The position numbers were made by a program, and so were the translations under genes. A stretch of 13,571 nucleotides of DNA from JBDNDK01 sp046719185. GTDB taxonomy: Bacteria > Armatimonadota > UBA5829. The stretch lies in the NCBI GenBank assembly GCA_046719185.1, contig JBDNDK010000051.1, forward strand, positions 1 through 13,571, in the 5' to 3' direction. Shown piece after piece: positions 7,375 through 13,571 of the stretch (position 1 is the first letter of the stretch; each line of letters opens with the position of its first letter). The notes under the pieces are model-generated. The model did not search any database, had not been told where the DNA came from, and worked only from the letters and a program-made list of their open reading frames with translations.

Positions 7375-7381
7375 AGGAGGT
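7375..7381 (+). promoter_or_regulatory. Consensus ribosome binding site deciding a TTG start
   Basis: AGGAGGT stands five bases before the TTG at 7387, with no competing ATG nearby. It fixes the start of the secreted protein at a TTG. Confidence 0.9.
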
Positions 7382-7386
7382 TTCAA

Positions 7387-8388
7387 TTGAAACACTTCAT
7401 AATTAAAATCTTAATATGTTTATCGATTTTATTTCTATTTTCTTCAGCATGCCTATGCAATGAGGTAATATTGGAATACGGCTCTGAAAGTGCTGTTTCC
7501 ACAACAAAAGAACTTTCTACACCTATAGTGCAGAAAGTTGGTAAACAAACTGGCTTATATGTTGAAAACGTCTCAAAAGAACCAGTATCATTTGTTCTTA
7601 AAATCATCAATGTTCCAGAAGGAAACTGGGATTTGTATATAAATCAAAAATATATCGGAGTTAAGAATAATTCACAACTTGCAGATGGGCTAAAATTTGA
7701 AATTCATGGTTTTTCAGTTGATGAACATATATTTAAAATGCTAGAAATTCTCGAGAAACCTGTTGAAGAAGCTTATGAAAAATTTAGCAAGAGTAAAGAT
7801 GAAGAAGAGTTGAGATATTCATACACTCTATCACAAGTACAAGAGTGGATATCATCTGCATTTTCAAATGAAAAAGTCTCAAGAAGTGTGGAAGTTATGA
7901 TAAATCCTGAAGGACTACCTCTTCAACCTATGGATTGGTATATAAGAGTAAGTAAAGAAGAAGCTATTGAGTCTGTTGTGAATGCAGCTTGGCTAATTCA
8001 ACAGGCAAGAGCTAGAATGTATGAGGTGCTAAAAAATAGAGAACTAAGCAATTATGCAGTGCAAGTGCTTACTCCAGTTGAATTCTCTTATAAAATAAAA
8101 TCAAATGAAAATTCTAATTCTATTTTATTATCTTTAACAAGCTATTGTAACTTACCATTAAATGGCATTTTTGAGATTAGTGCTCCAGCAGGATGGAAAT
8201 TGGGAGTAGCAGATTTGAGAATAAATAATCTGCAATTTGGAGAAACAAAAAAGTTGGAAATACCTATCAAAAAAATAAATCCTAACGCAGAGATTCCCAA
8301 AAATATATCAGCAAAGGCGAATTTAACAATAGTGCAGAATGAATTTACTGCAAAAGTTGTATTTGATGCTAAGGCCATAGTTGAATAA
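7387..8388 (+). CDS. Secreted protein with NEW3-like C-terminal domain, function unknown
   Basis: The 333-residue protein starts with a basic-hydrophobic signal sequence (residues 1-20); the SSAC site could be a weak lipobox or a signal peptidase I site near residue 25. Two beta-rich parts are visible: residues 27-110, with NVPEGNWDLYINQKYIG as a likely extracellular sandwich, and about 225-333, with SAPAGWKLGVADLRINN and a regular strand pattern like the NPCBM-associated NEW3 domain of secreted glycosidases. Between them is a helical segment (about 115-220). I do not recognise the whole protein and claim no enzymatic motif. The start is TTG at 7387, five bases after a perfect AGGAGGT; no ATG has such support. 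A strong terminator follows, so it is probably a single-gene unit. It lies beside a sugar mutase and a glycoside-hydrolase-like gene. Confidence 0.75.
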   Translation: MKHFIIKILICLSILFLFSSACLCNEVILEYGSESAVSTTKELSTPIVQKVGKQTGLYVENVSKEPVSFVLKIINVPEGNWDLYINQKYIGVKNNSQLADGLKFEIHGFSVDEHIFKMLEILEKPVEEAYEKFSKSKDEEELRYSYTLSQVQEWISSAFSNEKVSRSVEVMINPEGLPLQPMDWYIRVSKEEAIESVVNAAWLIQQARARMYEVLKNRELSNYAVQVLTPVEFSYKIKSNENSNSILLSLTSYCNLPLNGIFEISAPAGWKLGVADLRINNLQFGETKKLEIPIKKINPNAEIPKNISAKANLTIVQNEFTAKVVFDAKAIVE

Positions 8389-8411
8389 ACAAAAAATTAA
8401 TAAAATGGATG

Positions 8412-8445
8412 ATAAGGTTTTCTAAATAGGAAACCTTATTTTTTT
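8412..8445 (+). terminator. Intrinsic terminator of the secreted-protein gene
   Basis: An 11-base stem ATAAGGTTTTC (8412-8422) with GGAAACCTTAT (8429-8439), containing one G-T pair, has a 6-base loop and is followed by six T. It lies 23 bases after the stop at 8388. Confidence 0.92.
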
Positions 8446-8493
8446 GTATAATATAATATCAAATTTTGTATTTCCAAATTCAGGGAGTATTTA

Positions 8494-10230
8494 ATGACAT
8501 CAGAGCAATTCTTAAATGAACTAAATTCTGCACTCAAAGATATACAGCTCACACAATCTTTTTCTGGTGTGAGGACTGTGTTTGGATACAATGAAGATAT
8601 TTCACTGGAAAAAGAAGTTTTAGCTAAGGTTTATGGCTATTGTTATGCATTAACAAATCTTCCTGAAAATGATTCAATATTATTATTGTGTAGAGATCCA
8701 AGACCAACTGGAGAATCTTTAGGCAAGGCTTTAGTCAAAGGTTTTTTGGCTGGAGCTAAATATCAAAAGAAAAAAATTAAAATAATTGACCTTGGTATTA
8801 TCACAACTCCTCTTTCACAAACAGCAGTTAGATCTCTTGAAGCAGATGGTGGAGTAATAGTAACAGCTAGTCATAATCCTATTGACTATAATGGCTTTAA
8901 ATTTTTAACAGGATGCAATTGTATTTCTAAAAATTCAGCTCCTCCTGGTGCATTATTGTCTGCTGAAATTATGGCTGATATTATAAATTGTGTTTCAGAA
9001 ATTGCTAAAGGTGATATAAAAGCTGCTGAAATTATTGAATCCATATCTGATAATGATTTAAATTTCTCATTAAATGGACAAGACAATGAACATACTAGAG
9101 TTAAAGCTGAAAGAGCATATCTTGATGTTATTGGTGCTGATTGGAATGTAACTCCACATTGTCTAAAACCGCTCACTCTTGGTCCTGCATTACTAGACCC
9201 TAATGGTGGTGCTGGTTGTGGAATTGGAGCAAGAGTGCTTGAACATTTTGGAGTGAGAACTATAGAGATAAATGCTGAACAGGGATATCCTCAACATGTT
9301 ATTGATACAGATGGTATTGACCCTGCAAATGGAAAGCATGTTCTATTGAGAGTTGCTCAAGCTGCAGCAAGAGAAAGAGCACATTTTGGACTAGCATTTG
9401 ATTATGATGCAGACAGAGGCAATTTGGTTTTGCCTGGGCATGACACAGATTCAATTATTCCACCTCAACAAGTAGCTTCTTTTAATATTGCAATGGCATT
9501 ATCAAGACAAAAACTCAACCCAGAAAGAACAAAGCCTTTAGCTGTTGTTATGTCTGATGCTACTTCATTAGCTTCTGAATATATTGCTAATCTATTTGGA
9601 GCTGAAATATTTTATGTGGAAACTGGTGAGATAAATGTAGTAACAAAAATGCATGAATTAAGAAATGCGGGATGTGATGTGCCTGTTGGTGTTGAAGGTG
9701 CAAATGGAGGAACTATATTTGAAACCAGCACTTGCAGAGATGGTTTACAAGCTGCATTGTCTGCAGCACTTGCTGAATCACAACCTGAAATATCATGTGA
9801 ATGGCTGAAACTCAATAATGCTATTTGCAATAATCAAGAGAACATATCATTACAAGAACTAGTGGCATCTGTTCCTGTTTATCCTAATTCTTTTTTGAAA
9901 ATGACATCACCGCCACTAAGCCATGCTGATATCAAAGAGAGAGTAGAAAAAGTTTTCAAAGAAAATATTTGGAATAAAATTAATTCACTATTTGATAAAT
10001 ATGAGTTTAAAAATTATGAAGGCACAAAAGAAACAGATATAAGAACTGGTGATGAGTCTGGTGGTTGGAGACTAGTATTAAGCTCGCAAGAAAGAAAAGC
10101 TTTTGTATTTCTTAGAGGCTCAAAAACTGAAGCTGGAATATGGAGAATGGTGATAGATGCAACTGATGATATTGCTTTCTCAGTAGTTGAACCTATTGCA
10201 AAAGAAATGTTTACCCAAGCTTCTAAATAG
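8494..10230 (+). CDS. Alpha-D-phosphohexomutase (phosphoglucomutase/phosphomannomutase family)
   Basis: The 578-residue cytoplasmic enzyme interconverts 1- and 6-phosphates of hexoses through a phosphoserine. The motifs are in order: GVRTVFG at the N-terminus (25-31), TASHNP (124-129, catalytic Ser126), the metal loop DYDADRG (303-309), the sugar-recognition loops ETGEIN (376-381) and EGANGG (401-406), and the C-terminal phosphate loop RGSKTEAGIWR (541-551), which matches the RxSGTEPxxR pattern with a lysine for the usual glycine. The GExSGH loop is replaced by EGANGG, as in longer family members, so glucose versus mannose preference cannot be set. The ATG at 8494 has GGGAG six bases upstream. 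It follows the terminator of the secreted-protein gene and has a TATAAT 42 bases before the start but no clear -35. Confidence 0.93.
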   Translation: MTSEQFLNELNSALKDIQLTQSFSGVRTVFGYNEDISLEKEVLAKVYGYCYALTNLPENDSILLLCRDPRPTGESLGKALVKGFLAGAKYQKKKIKIIDLGIITTPLSQTAVRSLEADGGVIVTASHNPIDYNGFKFLTGCNCISKNSAPPGALLSAEIMADIINCVSEIAKGDIKAAEIIESISDNDLNFSLNGQDNEHTRVKAERAYLDVIGADWNVTPHCLKPLTLGPALLDPNGGAGCGIGARVLEHFGVRTIEINAEQGYPQHVIDTDGIDPANGKHVLLRVAQAAARERAHFGLAFDYDADRGNLVLPGHDTDSIIPPQQVASFNIAMALSRQKLNPERTKPLAVVMSDATSLASEYIANLFGAEIFYVETGEINVVTKMHELRNAGCDVPVGVEGANGGTIFETSTCRDGLQAALSAALAESQPEISCEWLKLNNAICNNQENISLQELVASVPVYPNSFLKMTSPPLSHADIKERVEKVFKENIWNKINSLFDKYEFKNYEGTKETDIRTGDESGGWRLVLSSQERKAFVFLRGSKTEAGIWRMVIDATDDIAFSVVEPIAKEMFTQASK

Positions 10231-10276
10231 AACCAATTAATTTTTATTTATAATTATTCGATTAATTATTGCTTTT

Positions 10277-10305
10277 TTGGCAATTCTAAATTTATACATT
10301 ATTCT
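10277..10305 (+). promoter_or_regulatory. Possible promoter of the glycoside-hydrolase-like gene
   Basis: TTGGCA (10277-10282) and TATTCT (10300-10305) are 17 bases apart. The -10 matches in only four of six positions. A better TATAAT at 10310-10315 lacks a -35. Confidence 0.35.
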
Positions 10306-10341
10306 TGTATATAATATAGAAAACAAAAATGGAGCATTGTT

Positions 10342-11958
10342 ATGTCAAAAGTATTGTTTTTATTCATCACTCTATTACTATCCACAAATCTCTATTCTAG
10401 TTCATTTGAAAGCATATCTTTTATTGATCATTTTAATATGAGAAAGATGTATGATTATGATGAGCCAACCCTCAGGAAACAAGTTGTTGAAATTAAAGCA
10501 AATATAGATAAAGCAGCTGAATACAATATAGATACATATGTATTATTCTCCAGAAGTTTTGAGTATCTTATAAATTATGATTTTTCACTACCTGAATTTG
10601 GTGACTTATCCGGAAAAGTTTGGGAATATGACAGCAACAGAAGAAAAACTCAAAAATTATATGCAGAGCTTTTTAATGATATTCTTGATTACGCTGAAAA
10701 GAAAAATGTGAAAGTGGCTTTTCATACCAACCAATTTGATTTCCCTCCCATGTTATATGAACTAGCTGGCGATAAACTGAGAATGGTAATAATGTTTGCC
10801 CAAGAAAACGAGCAGCCTTTGATCTATTGGAAGCAAAAATATATGAGTTCTTCGATAAATATCCCAAATGCAGCGGTTTGCAGGTTACATTAAGTGAAAC
10901 ACAAGCAAATATGCTTAGATGTAATTGTGAGTATTGCAAGCATCTAAACGAAGGCGATAGATTCTTAAAAGTTGCAGATACATTAGCAAAAACAGCTCAG
11001 ACTTTAGAAAAAACAATTGTTATTAGGACTTGGGGAAATTTTGAAGATCCCGTGCTTATAAAAAAACTTCCTAAATCAATTATAACGTCCACAAAATCAA
11101 CACTTCCTGACTTTCATTTAACAAATTATCCTAATCCGGTATTGGGTCAAAATTCGCCACAAGAGGTAGAATTTGATGCATGGGGTGAATATAGTGGTTT
11201 CAATATGTTCCCTTGTTATTATGGAGATATTTATGAAGAAAGAATTAAGGAATGTGCTGATATGGGTGTTGAAAGACTTGGTTTAAGGCTAAATTGGGAA
11301 CCAGGAGTGAGATGGATATTTGGAAATAAATGGGGAAATGAATGCAATGTCTATCTATTCAGCAAACTAGCACAAAGCCCTAATGCCAATCCTGATGAAA
11401 TATTAAAAGAATGCATATCAAAAACTTACCCTGAAAGCTCTTATGAATCTGCCTTTAATCTTTATAAAAGATCAACTCATATAATGACAACTTTCCTAAT
11501 TTGGAATAGAAAAAAATGCAAATGATCATTCAAGAGTATATAACTGGGGTGGACTAGCAAGAGTCAAAAAACAAATTGAACATGCTATCCCTAAAAAATA
11601 CAAAGAAACAAAAAAATTATTGGATCAGTGGAGAGATAACTGTGACGATGCTTACAGTGAGGCAATTTCTCTTGTTGATGATTTAAGTGATGATGTGGAT
11701 CCAGAATGGAAGAGAGAAATGAAGAGATATGCAAGAGTGCATTGGTTTGTTTCAAGAGGTATTGCGGATTGCATAGAGCTTTATTCTGCAGATATGCATA
11801 TCCAAAATGGAAATAAGCCTGTTGATATTAGTTTTTTAGAAAGTGGCATAAAATATAGATCAAGATTATGGGAAAAAACTGATCCTGAGACATATCAATT
11901 GATGTATGGTAATGTTGCCTTGATTACTTTAGATCAATATAAAGAAAAAAACTTGTAG
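10342..11958 (+). pseudogene. Secreted TIM-barrel glycoside-hydrolase-like protein, interrupted by two single-base frameshifts
   Basis: Three open segments (10342-10893, 10776-11525, 11500-11958) join into one protein of about 538 residues. The ATG at 10342 has GGAG seven bases upstream and begins a signal peptide (residues 1-20). The first shift lies at about 10770-10800; one more A in the AAA near 10771 would give GDKTENGNNVCP in frame. The second lies in a run of seven A at 11510-11516; one A less gives FLIWNRKNANDHSRVYNWGG. Features include VTLSETQ followed by CNCEYC, which resembles a cluster seen in some uncharacterised glycosidases. A stretch TNYPNPVLGQN plus WGEYSGFNMFP recalls family GH67-type barrels. 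The exact family is not assigned and catalytic acids are not identified. Assembly error or a real pseudogene cannot be told apart. Coding quality on both sides is good. Confidence 0.7.
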
Positions 11959-11981
11959 AATAATTATACTTATACTAGAAT
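11953..11981 (+). promoter_or_regulatory. Possible promoter of the CoA-binding protein gene
   Basis: TTGTAG (11953-11958, including the preceding stop codon) and TAGAAT (11976-11981) have a 17-base spacer. The start would be near 11988, about 27 bases before the ATG at 12015. Confidence 0.4.
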
Positions 11982-12014
11982 AAAATAACAAAAATTATAT
12001 GGAGAACGAATTTT

Positions 12015-12377
12015 ATGAGCAATGTCGCTGTACTGGGTGCATCAAGCAATCCTGACAGATATTCTTACAAAGCTGTTGCTTTGCTTAAAGAATATGGACA
12101 CAATGTTTTCCCTGTTCACCCATCTGGAATTGATGTTGCAGGCATAAAGTGTTATAAAACACTATCTGATATTCCAGAAAGCATTGATACTATTACTCTA
12201 TATCTTTCTGAAAAAAACTCAACTCCGTTGCTGGATGAGATAATATCATCTAAACCCAAAAGAATTATATTGAATCCTGGCACAGAAAGTAAAAATCTCA
12301 AAGAGATTTGCAATGAAAACGGTATTAATGTTATTGAAGCTTGTACATTGGTTATGCTAAGAACAAATCAATTCTAA
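12015..12377 (+). CDS. CoA-binding domain protein (YccU-like)
   Basis: The 120-residue Rossmann-fold protein has VAVLGASSNPDRYSYKAVAL at residues 4-23, the nucleotide-loop and helix typical of stand-alone succinyl-CoA-synthetase-alpha-like CoA-binding domains. NPGTES (87-92) and the C-terminal signature VIEACTLVMLRTNQF (106-120) are also those of the YccU family. It should bind CoA or a related nucleotide in the cytoplasm; the physiological role of the family is not known. The length is slightly shorter than the usual 130-140. The ATG at 12015 has GGAG ten bases upstream, a longish spacing. A possible promoter overlaps the end of the preceding frameshifted gene (11953-11981), so it may be expressed independently. 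The next small gene follows after 28 bases. Confidence 0.92.
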   Translation: MSNVAVLGASSNPDRYSYKAVALLKEYGHNVFPVHPSGIDVAGIKCYKTLSDIPESIDTITLYLSEKNSTPLLDEIISSKPKRIILNPGTESKNLKEICNENGINVIEACTLVMLRTNQF

Positions 12378-12405
12378 TCGTTATCATATCTTATTGGAGA
12401 CTAAT

Positions 12406-12630
12406 ATGAACAAACCAACTGCTGTTAGAAGAAAAGAAATAATTGCAAACACAGGTCCTAGTTTGTATGGTGTGAATAGACTTGATAGGGTTAGATCTCC
12501 TAAAGGTGAAATATTCACTTTTCTTGGGGTGTGTGATGGAATTGCTTATATTGAAAGGGAAGACAAAACAAAAGGCGAACCCTTCATAGAAATAGAATCT
12601 GAAAATTTCGAAACATACAAAAAAGTATAA
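12406..12630 (+). CDS. Small hypothetical protein, 74 residues
   Basis: I do not recognise this protein. It has 74 residues, no membrane segment and no signal peptide. A basic N-terminus (residues 1-12) is followed by alternating short strands, with RSPKGEIFTFLGVCDGIAYI (about 30-49) as its core. It looks like a small beta-barrel or SH3-like fold. The ATG at 12406 has GGAG six bases upstream; an in-frame TTG at 12394 would overlap that site, so I reject it. It follows the CoA-binding gene by 28 bases and is probably in the same transcript. It ends just before a shared terminator. Codon use and the ribosome site make it a real gene. Confidence 0.7.
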   Translation: MNKPTAVRRKEIIANTGPSLYGVNRLDRVRSPKGEIFTFLGVCDGIAYIEREDKTKGEPFIEIESENFETYKKV

Positions 12631-12635
12631 TAAAT

Positions 12636-12667
12636 AAAAACAGCGGTCATAAAAAATGCCGCTGTTT
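12636..12667. terminator. Bidirectional terminator between convergent genes
   Basis: Arms AAACAGCGG (12638-12646) and CCGCTGTTT (12659-12667) form a GC-rich stem. On the minus strand TTTTTATTTATTA follows, a good termination tract for the LuxR-type gene. On the plus strand only TTTGCC follows, so its effect on the 12630 gene is weaker. Confidence 0.85.
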
Positions 12668-12691
12668 GCCATATTATATTAAAAAAATTAT

Positions 12692-12976
12692 TTATGTTTT
12701 TTTTGTCTTAAATGACTTGTTTTCACCTATAATTAAGTCTAAATTAATAAGACCTAAAGATGTTGCTCTTCTCATAGCTTGCACTCTGTTTGAGACATTT
12801 AACTTTTCGTAGATTCTTGTAAGGTGAAAATCAACTGTTCTTTTGCTGCAGAATAGCTCTGTTGCAACTTCGGCTGAAGACTTTCCTTCTCCAACTAAAC
12901 CTAAAACCTCAATCTCTCTTTTGGTAAGCTTTACCGTTCTTGAAAAATCTTTATTATCTGTACTTTTTGATGCCAA
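12692..12976 (-). CDS. LuxR/GerE-type helix-turn-helix regulator without receiver domain
   Basis: The 94-residue protein is almost only a GerE-type DNA-binding domain. LTKREIEVLGLVGEGKSSAE is followed by a helix-turn-helix with SKRTVDFHLTRIYEKLNVSN and then RVQAMRRATSLGLI, matching LuxR C-terminal domains across about 60 residues. There is no receiver, autoinducer or PAS domain. It probably binds DNA as a dimer in the cytoplasm and may be regulated by abundance only, as GerE is. I chose TTG at 12976, six bases after AAGGAG. A start at 13030 would add 18 residues, but it has no ribosome site and would translate through a palindrome. The terminator at 12638-12667 follows it. The unusual region upstream is described separately and may regulate it. 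Confidence 0.85.
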   Translation of the reverse strand: MASKSTDNKDFSRTVKLTKREIEVLGLVGEGKSSAEVATELFCSKRTVDFHLTRIYEKLNVSNRVQAMRRATSLGLINLDLIIGENKSFKTKKT

Positions 12977-12982
12977 TTTCGA

Positions 12983-12988
12983 CTCCTT
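12983..12988 (-). promoter_or_regulatory. Ribosome binding site deciding the TTG start of the LuxR-type gene
   Basis: AAGGAG on the minus strand is six bases before the TTG at 12976. No ribosome site precedes the more upstream TTG at 13030. Confidence 0.85.
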
Positions 12989-13012
12989 TCTTGAGTGAGC
13001 CGGGTCAGAATG

Positions 13013-13029
13013 TGTATCAAAATGATACA
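13013..13029. promoter_or_regulatory. 17-bp palindrome upstream of the LuxR-type gene
   Basis: TGTATCA and TGATACA arms with a 3-base spacer AAA, 37 bases before the TTG at 12976. It has the size and symmetry of a dimeric regulator site and may be autoregulatory, or may fold as a hairpin in the leader RNA. The half site TGATACAA recurs at 13353-13360. Confidence 0.5.
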
Positions 13030-13036
13030 AGTGTTG

Positions 13037-13123
13037 CGTGGAAGTGAATGCTTTTTTGCATATGCAGAATAATTAAAAATTGATGTATTCAGAAAGGTCT
13101 GAGTATTGTTCCGCACTTCCACG
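13037..13123. repeat. 10-bp long-range inverted repeat enclosing a smaller hairpin
   Basis: CGTGGAAGTG (13037-13046) and CACTTCCACG (13114-13123) are perfect complements 67 bases apart. Between them TCAGA and TCTGA form a 5-base stem with a 4-base loop, extended by a G-T and an A-T pair, at about 13088-13103. The nested arrangement suggests a folded RNA domain. Confidence 0.6.
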
Positions 13124-13279
13124 ATTTGAACCCACATCACCTCATTATGAGCTGACACGACTACCCCCCCGCAAAAAGGAAGGCCATAGCAGGGCAAAAA
13201 AACAAATTCAAAATACACTGTTGATTTTAGCCAAATGGTATCTGATTTAAACTTGATTTTACATTTAACTGCTTCAAAA

Positions 13280-13305
13280 ACTAAAAATATTGGAATATTT
13301 TTAGT
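13280..13305. repeat. 26-bp perfect AT-rich palindrome
   Basis: Twelve-base arms (ACTAAAAATATT and its complement) flank a 2-base GG centre. On the minus strand TTTTTG follows within the sequence, so it could act as a weak terminator or attenuator about 85 bases into the presumed leader; otherwise it may be a protein binding site. Confidence 0.55.
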
Positions 13306-13360
13306 CATATACGAATATTAAATGCCTTCGCAAAACAAAACTAAACAATTCTTGATACAA

Positions 13361-13377
13361 CTAGTAAATATTACTAG
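13361..13377. promoter_or_regulatory. Possible operator next to the leader promoter
   Basis: CTAGTAA and TTACTAG arms with a 3-base spacer ATA, about 15-30 bases downstream of the predicted start at 13390. The position would allow repression of the minus-strand promoter. Confidence 0.35.
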
Positions 13378-13396
13378 CTAATAAGTTTACAAAATT

Positions 13397-13425
13397 AGTA
13401 TATCTTCAAATATTACATTTGTCAA
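13397..13425 (-). promoter_or_regulatory. Near-consensus sigma-70 promoter pointing toward the LuxR-type gene
   Basis: On the minus strand TTGACA (13425-13420) is a perfect -35 and TATACT (13402-13397) a five-of-six -10, with a 17-base spacer. There is no gene between it and the LuxR-type start. Confidence 0.75.
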
Positions 13426-13571
13426 TAAGTCATGAAATACAAATCTATAATTATTTATATTCAAAAATTTTGCTAACTAAGTTATCGGCAGCAAAATATT
13501 CTATCATCTACACAATAATACTATAACAATATATTAACATTTAATAAATATATAATCATGAATTATCTATA
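13426..13571. other. AT-rich stretch at the right edge without a gene
   Basis: No open frame enters from the right edge on either strand; stops occur early in all frames. I see no RNA gene or repeat of note here. Confidence 0.6.

Larger units (their letters stand above)
7094..7386. other. Divergent intergenic region
   Basis: This 293-base region between two divergent genes holds the minus-strand promoter described separately and a 7-base inverted repeat (7313-7332). A TATAAT at 7223-7228 points right but has only a poor -35. I see no other coding or RNA feature; the long distance from the promoters suggests regulated expression of the secreted-protein gene. Confidence 0.5.
12977..13390 (-). 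ncRNA. Candidate structured leader or small RNA upstream of the LuxR-type gene
   Basis: A near-consensus promoter (13397-13425) would start an RNA near 13390, giving a leader of about 414 bases before the LuxR-type start. Within it are three minus-strand helices. CCCUGC (13194-13189) pairs with GCGGGG (13172-13167). A hairpin at 13132-13160 contains several G-U pairs, which favour the minus strand as the RNA strand. A 10-bp helix joins 13114-13123 to 13037-13046. The 13100-13200 stretch is much richer in G and C than its surroundings. I do not recognise a known RNA family; no tRNA, tmRNA, SRP or RNase P pattern fits. Boundaries are guesses. Confidence 0.35.

Noticed and set aside
10776..10893. 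Programmed -1 frameshift at the first interruption of the glycosidase-like gene
   Set aside because: No X XXY YYZ slippery heptamer or downstream stem is visible; a lost base in a short A-run is simpler.
12977..13030. Longer LuxR-type protein starting at TTG 13030
   Set aside because: No ribosome site upstream and the extra residues would be encoded by the 17-bp palindrome; the TTG at 12976 has AAGGAG at six bases.
13081..13200. Functional tRNA gene on the minus strand
   Set aside because: The T-loop-like and anticodon-like strings are present but the T stem, acceptor stem and anticodon stem do not pair, so no cloverleaf forms.
13081..13200. tmRNA, SRP RNA or RNase P RNA in the GC-rich island
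   Set aside because: None of the conserved sequence cores of these RNAs could be found on either strand.
12931..13308. 125-codon open frame on the minus strand over the LuxR-type start and the structured region
   Set aside because: No ribosome site before its ATG, wrong frame relative to the supported LuxR-type gene, its start lies beside the 26-bp palindrome, and the predicted protein has no recognisable fold or coding style.

Overview
The window is strongly AT-rich and comes from a bacterium. Shine-Dalgarno sequences are clear (AGGAGG, GAGGTG, GGAG). TTG and GTG starts are unusually common: at least four genes are best started at TTG. The gene content is a SigH/Spo0H-like sigma factor next to lemA and a DUF4342-like gene, a URO-D superfamily enzyme of the type common in environmental anaerobes, a receiver-less LuxR-type regulator, and an ABC-2 exporter coupled to a TPR protein. 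This would fit an Armatimonadota-like or other deep-branching low-GC lineage, but I cannot prove the taxonomy from this sequence. I see no rRNA, convincing tRNA, transposase, integrase or CRISPR array.

Left block, minus strand (1-7093). Read in the direction of transcription, a promoter at 7118-7146 drives a small DUF4342-like membrane protein, a SigH-like sigma factor and LemA, ending at a strong terminator (5391-5430). Next is an orphan URO-D family enzyme. It is followed by a tightly coupled ABC exporter operon (ATPase, permease, TPR/membrane-anchored protein), in which each Shine-Dalgarno lies on or next to the previous stop codon. Then come a membrane-anchored cyclophilin-type peptidyl-prolyl isomerase and a MoeA-like protein that runs off the left edge. 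The MoeA-like protein keeps the fold signatures but lacks the usual GGVS and GLPGNP active-site motifs.

Middle block, plus strand (7387-12630). This holds a secreted protein with a NEW3-like C-terminal domain and its own strong terminator, then a phosphohexomutase (phosphoglucomutase/phosphomannomutase superfamily). Next is a secreted TIM-barrel glycoside-hydrolase-like gene broken by two compensating single-base frameshifts, then a CoA-binding-domain protein and a short unrecognised protein. The theme is carbohydrate handling plus small housekeeping genes.

Right end. A convergent bidirectional terminator (12638-12667) separates the plus block from a minus-strand GerE/LuxR helix-turn-helix protein of about 94 residues. 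Upstream of it lies about 600 bp without a gene but with much structure: a near-consensus sigma-70 promoter pointing at the regulator, a 26-bp perfect AT palindrome, a GC-rich island that folds into several helices on the minus strand and carries a tRNA T-loop-like string, a 10-bp long-range inverted repeat, and a 17-bp palindrome just before the ribosome binding site. A long structured leader or an independent small RNA is the most interesting possibility in this window.
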